Source: Quercus robur
Taxonomy: Eukaryota > Streptophyta > Magnoliopsida > Fagales > Fagaceae
Assembly (NCBI RefSeq): GCF_932294415.1
Contig: NC_065535.1
Coordinates: 92,706,862-92,770,861 of the forward strand
Direction: 5' to 3'
Length of the DNA stretch: 64,000 nt
In this document: positions 61,250 through 64,000 of the stretch, in pieces
Numbering within the stretch: position 1 is the stretch's first letter
Layout of the letters: each line of letters opens with the position of its first letter
Notes under the pieces: generated by a model
Told to the model about the DNA's origin: nothing
Databases searched by the model: none
What the model saw: the letters and a program-made list of their open reading frames with translations, nothing else
Translations under genes and position numbers: made by a program

Positions 61250-61990
61250 TGGGTATATTGTAAAATAATATGGTATATGAAAGAGCAGTTTTTGCATCCT
61301 AGGCCCAAAAGGTAAAAAGGATTTAGATCCAAAGAGCCCAATACAAAGAATTTATAAAGAGTGGGCTGAAAACTAGGTTTTACTGAGTTGGACAACGCTC
61401 ACAATGGATTAAAGATTGGAGTAAAATAAAGGAAAATAGGTTTTGTGCGAAGAAATCCTTCCTCGGCAAAGTCCGAGGAGAGTAATTCTTGAATATATTT
61501 CTGTTAGATTTGATTATAATTACAATTTTTAGTGCTACAGCCTTTTTCTTTCTACAGATTCTCAGATGAACCTCTCCCTTCTTCCTAGAGGATCTCTTAC
61601 ATTATACAGCATTTTTTAGCTAATCTTGGCCCTCTATTTGTTGTTATGTAGGCCACTACTCGAGTGCTTGTCCCATCAAATGCCTTCCCAAATCTTCTGT
61701 GAGTTGCACAATTAAAACAACACTATTCAGGGGTCTTTTTCACATATATACGGCCAGAGGGTTTGGTGGGATGCAATAAATGTGGTGACAGCTATCATCC
61801 TTTCAGACACATCAGGACTAACCCCCTTTTGAAAGCTCTTCCTCTACAGTGTGACCTCCTCTGGTAATATGCCATTAACGTGGCCAAGGCTTGCTTCCCT
61901 GGCCTTGCCGTTCAAGGGTATCGACTCCTCGAAAATGCATTGACCTCCTCGACCTCGAATATGACACATGGTACTAGTACCTTATCAAAT
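61250..61990. mobile_element. LTR-retrotransposon debris
   Basis: The GC-richer segment with CCTCGGCAAAGTCCGAGGAG and CCTCCTCGACCTCG has the composition and vocabulary of LTR-type sequence like that at 1600-2200 (CCGAGGTCGC, GCCGAGGACGACCTCC). No LTR termini or coding region were found. Confidence 0.4.
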
Positions 61991-62994
61991 TTCTGTATTC
62001 TACAGTATAATAGATAAAGTAAATTTTGAGATGGTAAAACTGGATATTTTCTAGAAATCGGATGCTAATACTCTATAATGGCTTCGTTTTATAAGATTCT
62101 CATCTGAAAATGATAAAAGAAAAAGGTAAAAAGTTAACAAACTCTCATTTATTTATGAAATTTTTTAGAAATTTTTTATGATAAAATAAAAAAGTAAATA
62201 ATTTTTTTATAACTTTTTATATTTCCCATGAAAGTGGCATAAAAACTTTCTTAAAATGGTCTATTAATAAATATCCTAAGGGCATCCATTAATCGAACAA
62301 AAAAATTACATTTTATTTTAGCTCACCAGAACACAAATATTTTTCTTATCTATTTTAAATACCCACTTTTAACAGGCTCTACATCTTAATTTTTATTTTG
62401 CATTACATCACATTAAAATAATCTATTTTCTACCCGCACCAACAATAGTAACTGAACAAAAAACACACTGCCACCTCATTTCCAAATCTATTGTCACTGA
62501 TGCCACCAAAATCCAAAACCAAATCCACCCCTGACCTAGTAGCAAACCATGTTGATGACCACCAACACTACCAATGACCCATCCCGACCATGACAACCCA
62601 ATTTGTGACCACAACAACCTTAACCACCACAACCAATTTGCGACCACCGCAACAACCAAAATCTGCTTGACTAGATCTTATATCCAATTTAAGAGTAGAG
62701 ACAATTGCTACGGTGGAGAGGGGAGAAAATGTGCAAGAGAGGGGCAGAGAAAGGGGATAAAAAATTAGGTTTTGCCTCTCTTGATGAGAATGCTCCAAGT
62801 GAAAATTGGCTAAAACATTTATTGCAAAATACAATATTTGACTAAGTTTGATGGGGTTAATCAATTTTGACTAAAAATCCAACCGCCTGATTGAAGTGAA
62901 TGTTGGACCAAAACATAAATATTTTTTTTCTCTAAAAATGAGTAGTCATTTAAGAATATTGGATATAATGTAGACAATATGTTGTGAAAATAAG

Positions 62995-63218
62995 GTTGCG
63001 TTTGGCATTGGCTAAAAAAAGACAGTATTTTTTACTATTTAGTTTATTTTTGCTACTATTTAGCTTATTTTTGCTACTATTCATGAGTCCCATTGCACTT
63101 TTTGTACTATTTATGGGTCCCACCGTACTATTTTAGCTAACTTTTAGCTTTATTTACAGTACTTTCAGCAAAAAGTTTTCAATTTCAACTAATAAGTTAT
63201 TTCCAAACGGACACTAAA
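62995..63218. mobile_element. Foldback MITE, 'GTTGCGTTTGG' family
   Basis: Starts GGTTGCGTTTGGCATTGGC and ends TTCCAAACGGACACT, with repeated TTTAGCTTATTTTTGCTACT and TCATGAGTCCCATTG / TTATGGGTCCCACCG phrases. Relative of 24725-24995. Confidence 0.7.
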
Positions 63219-64000
63219 AGAAATATTATGACTTGTAGCTCGGTTTCCATACAAATGTTGGAAATTTTAACCCTTTTAGTTAAATAATATCTGATTCGTG
63301 TGAGTTTGGTGTTATTGGAAAGCTTGTTGGACAATCTTCTTTTATGAGTATAAGTTCTATTTACAGATATCTTACCCAAACACAACATGAGAAATGAACT
63401 CAGAATCACAAAAACAAGAAAACTTTAAAAACGTGAACGGTAGCAACATTCTCATGCATGAATCTCCTTAGAACCATTTAAATCAAAATAAAGCACAAAT
63501 AGAAAATTTTTAGTAATCTACAGCTACACACTTCCAGGAATTTCACTAACAAACTAAACTTAAGACTTCTATATTTTCAAGAATTGAAAGATTTCAAAGA
63601 ATATATCTTTTATATTAAAGAAAAAAAGGGGTCGCACATGTGTTCACTGTTCCCCACCAACTTAAACCCTACTCTTGTATGGTGTGGGACCATCCGAGTA
63701 ATAATGGGACATGCCACAACTTAAACCCACGACTTCCCAAACTCATATGTATGATGGGTTATAAGAATTTCTTACTGCTAAACCACAACGTGTAGGTGGT
63801 AAAGATTTCAAAGGATATAATAATGAATTTCCATAGGAATACATTTTACAAATCAAACAGCAAACGGCCCAAAATTTTTGAACTTACCCATTAATATTCT
63901 CATTTAGCCCACTTGATCCCCCAATTCTCCTTATTTAATTTGTACTCTTGAGTCTTGACCCCAAAATCCATGTCAGCCCAATAAAGCCCGTAATCAATCA

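Larger units (their letters stand above)
59654..64000. other. Peroxidase upstream region and intergenic tail
   Basis: No gene recognised. The peroxidase promoter should be in the first few hundred bases; CTATTTATTTTTC near 59706-59718 (minus strand) is a possible TATA element. Further out are three MITEs (60423, 60978 and 62995) and LTR-like debris (61250-61990). The rest to 64000 has no supportable feature. Confidence 0.5.

Overview
This window looks like nuclear DNA from a eudicot plant, probably a woody one. It is AT-rich, its genes carry many introns with plant-type splice signals, and the introns and spacers are full of LTR, LINE, SINE, hAT, Mutator, Harbinger and CACTA debris. The repeat flavour resembles Fagaceae-like tree genomes, but that placement is an impression and was not tested. 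No prokaryotic, organellar or viral gene was seen.

Four intact protein genes were reconstructed exon by exon with the frame preserved throughout. (1) A C2/EF-hand phosphatidylserine decarboxylase of the PSD2/PSD3 type, + strand, 3688-26139, 21 coding exons, 648 codons, including a 25-nt microexon and a GC-AG intron. (2) An ANTH-domain clathrin assembly protein (AP180/PICALM2 type), - strand, 44097-40956, 2 exons, 584 codons. (3) A NAC transcription factor with a C-terminal membrane anchor, - strand, 51036-46893, 6 exons, 530 codons. (4) A secreted class III peroxidase, - strand, 59653-56924, 4 exons, 330 codons, most like Arabidopsis peroxidase 43. A broken DYW-type PPR gene lies at 33220-33805. 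As I recall, PSD3 and peroxidase 43 are neighbours in Arabidopsis (At4g25970 and At4g25980), which suggests ancient synteny. The four genes do not form a pathway: they serve membrane lipid synthesis, endocytosis, membrane-tethered transcription and cell-wall redox chemistry.

Layout: 1-2279 is the 3' part of an LTR retrotransposon with a complete 3' LTR. 2280-3360 is a dispersed repeat that recurs at 29155-30780, so PSD is bracketed by direct repeats. 3.7-26.1 kb is PSD, with LINE, SINE, TRIM and MITE insertions confined to introns. 26.1-40.9 kb is a gene-poor repeat zone. It holds foldback elements, a CACTA end, the PPR pseudogene, a relic of a lost tandem copy of the clathrin-adaptor locus (35.6-36.9 kb), and a 3.2-kb hAT-like element (37458-40686). 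That element has an 8-bp target duplication and is filled by a giant inverted array of ~29-bp repeats. 41-59.7 kb holds the three minus-strand genes. 59.7-64 kb is intergenic with MITE and LTR debris.

The most unusual structures are the hAT-like element with its converging minisatellite arrays, nested in an older MITE; the gene-less scar of the duplicated clathrin-adaptor locus; and the 167-bp tandem duplication of the end of the NAC gene, which copies its membrane anchor into the 3' flank. All calls come from reading the sequence; no database search was run.
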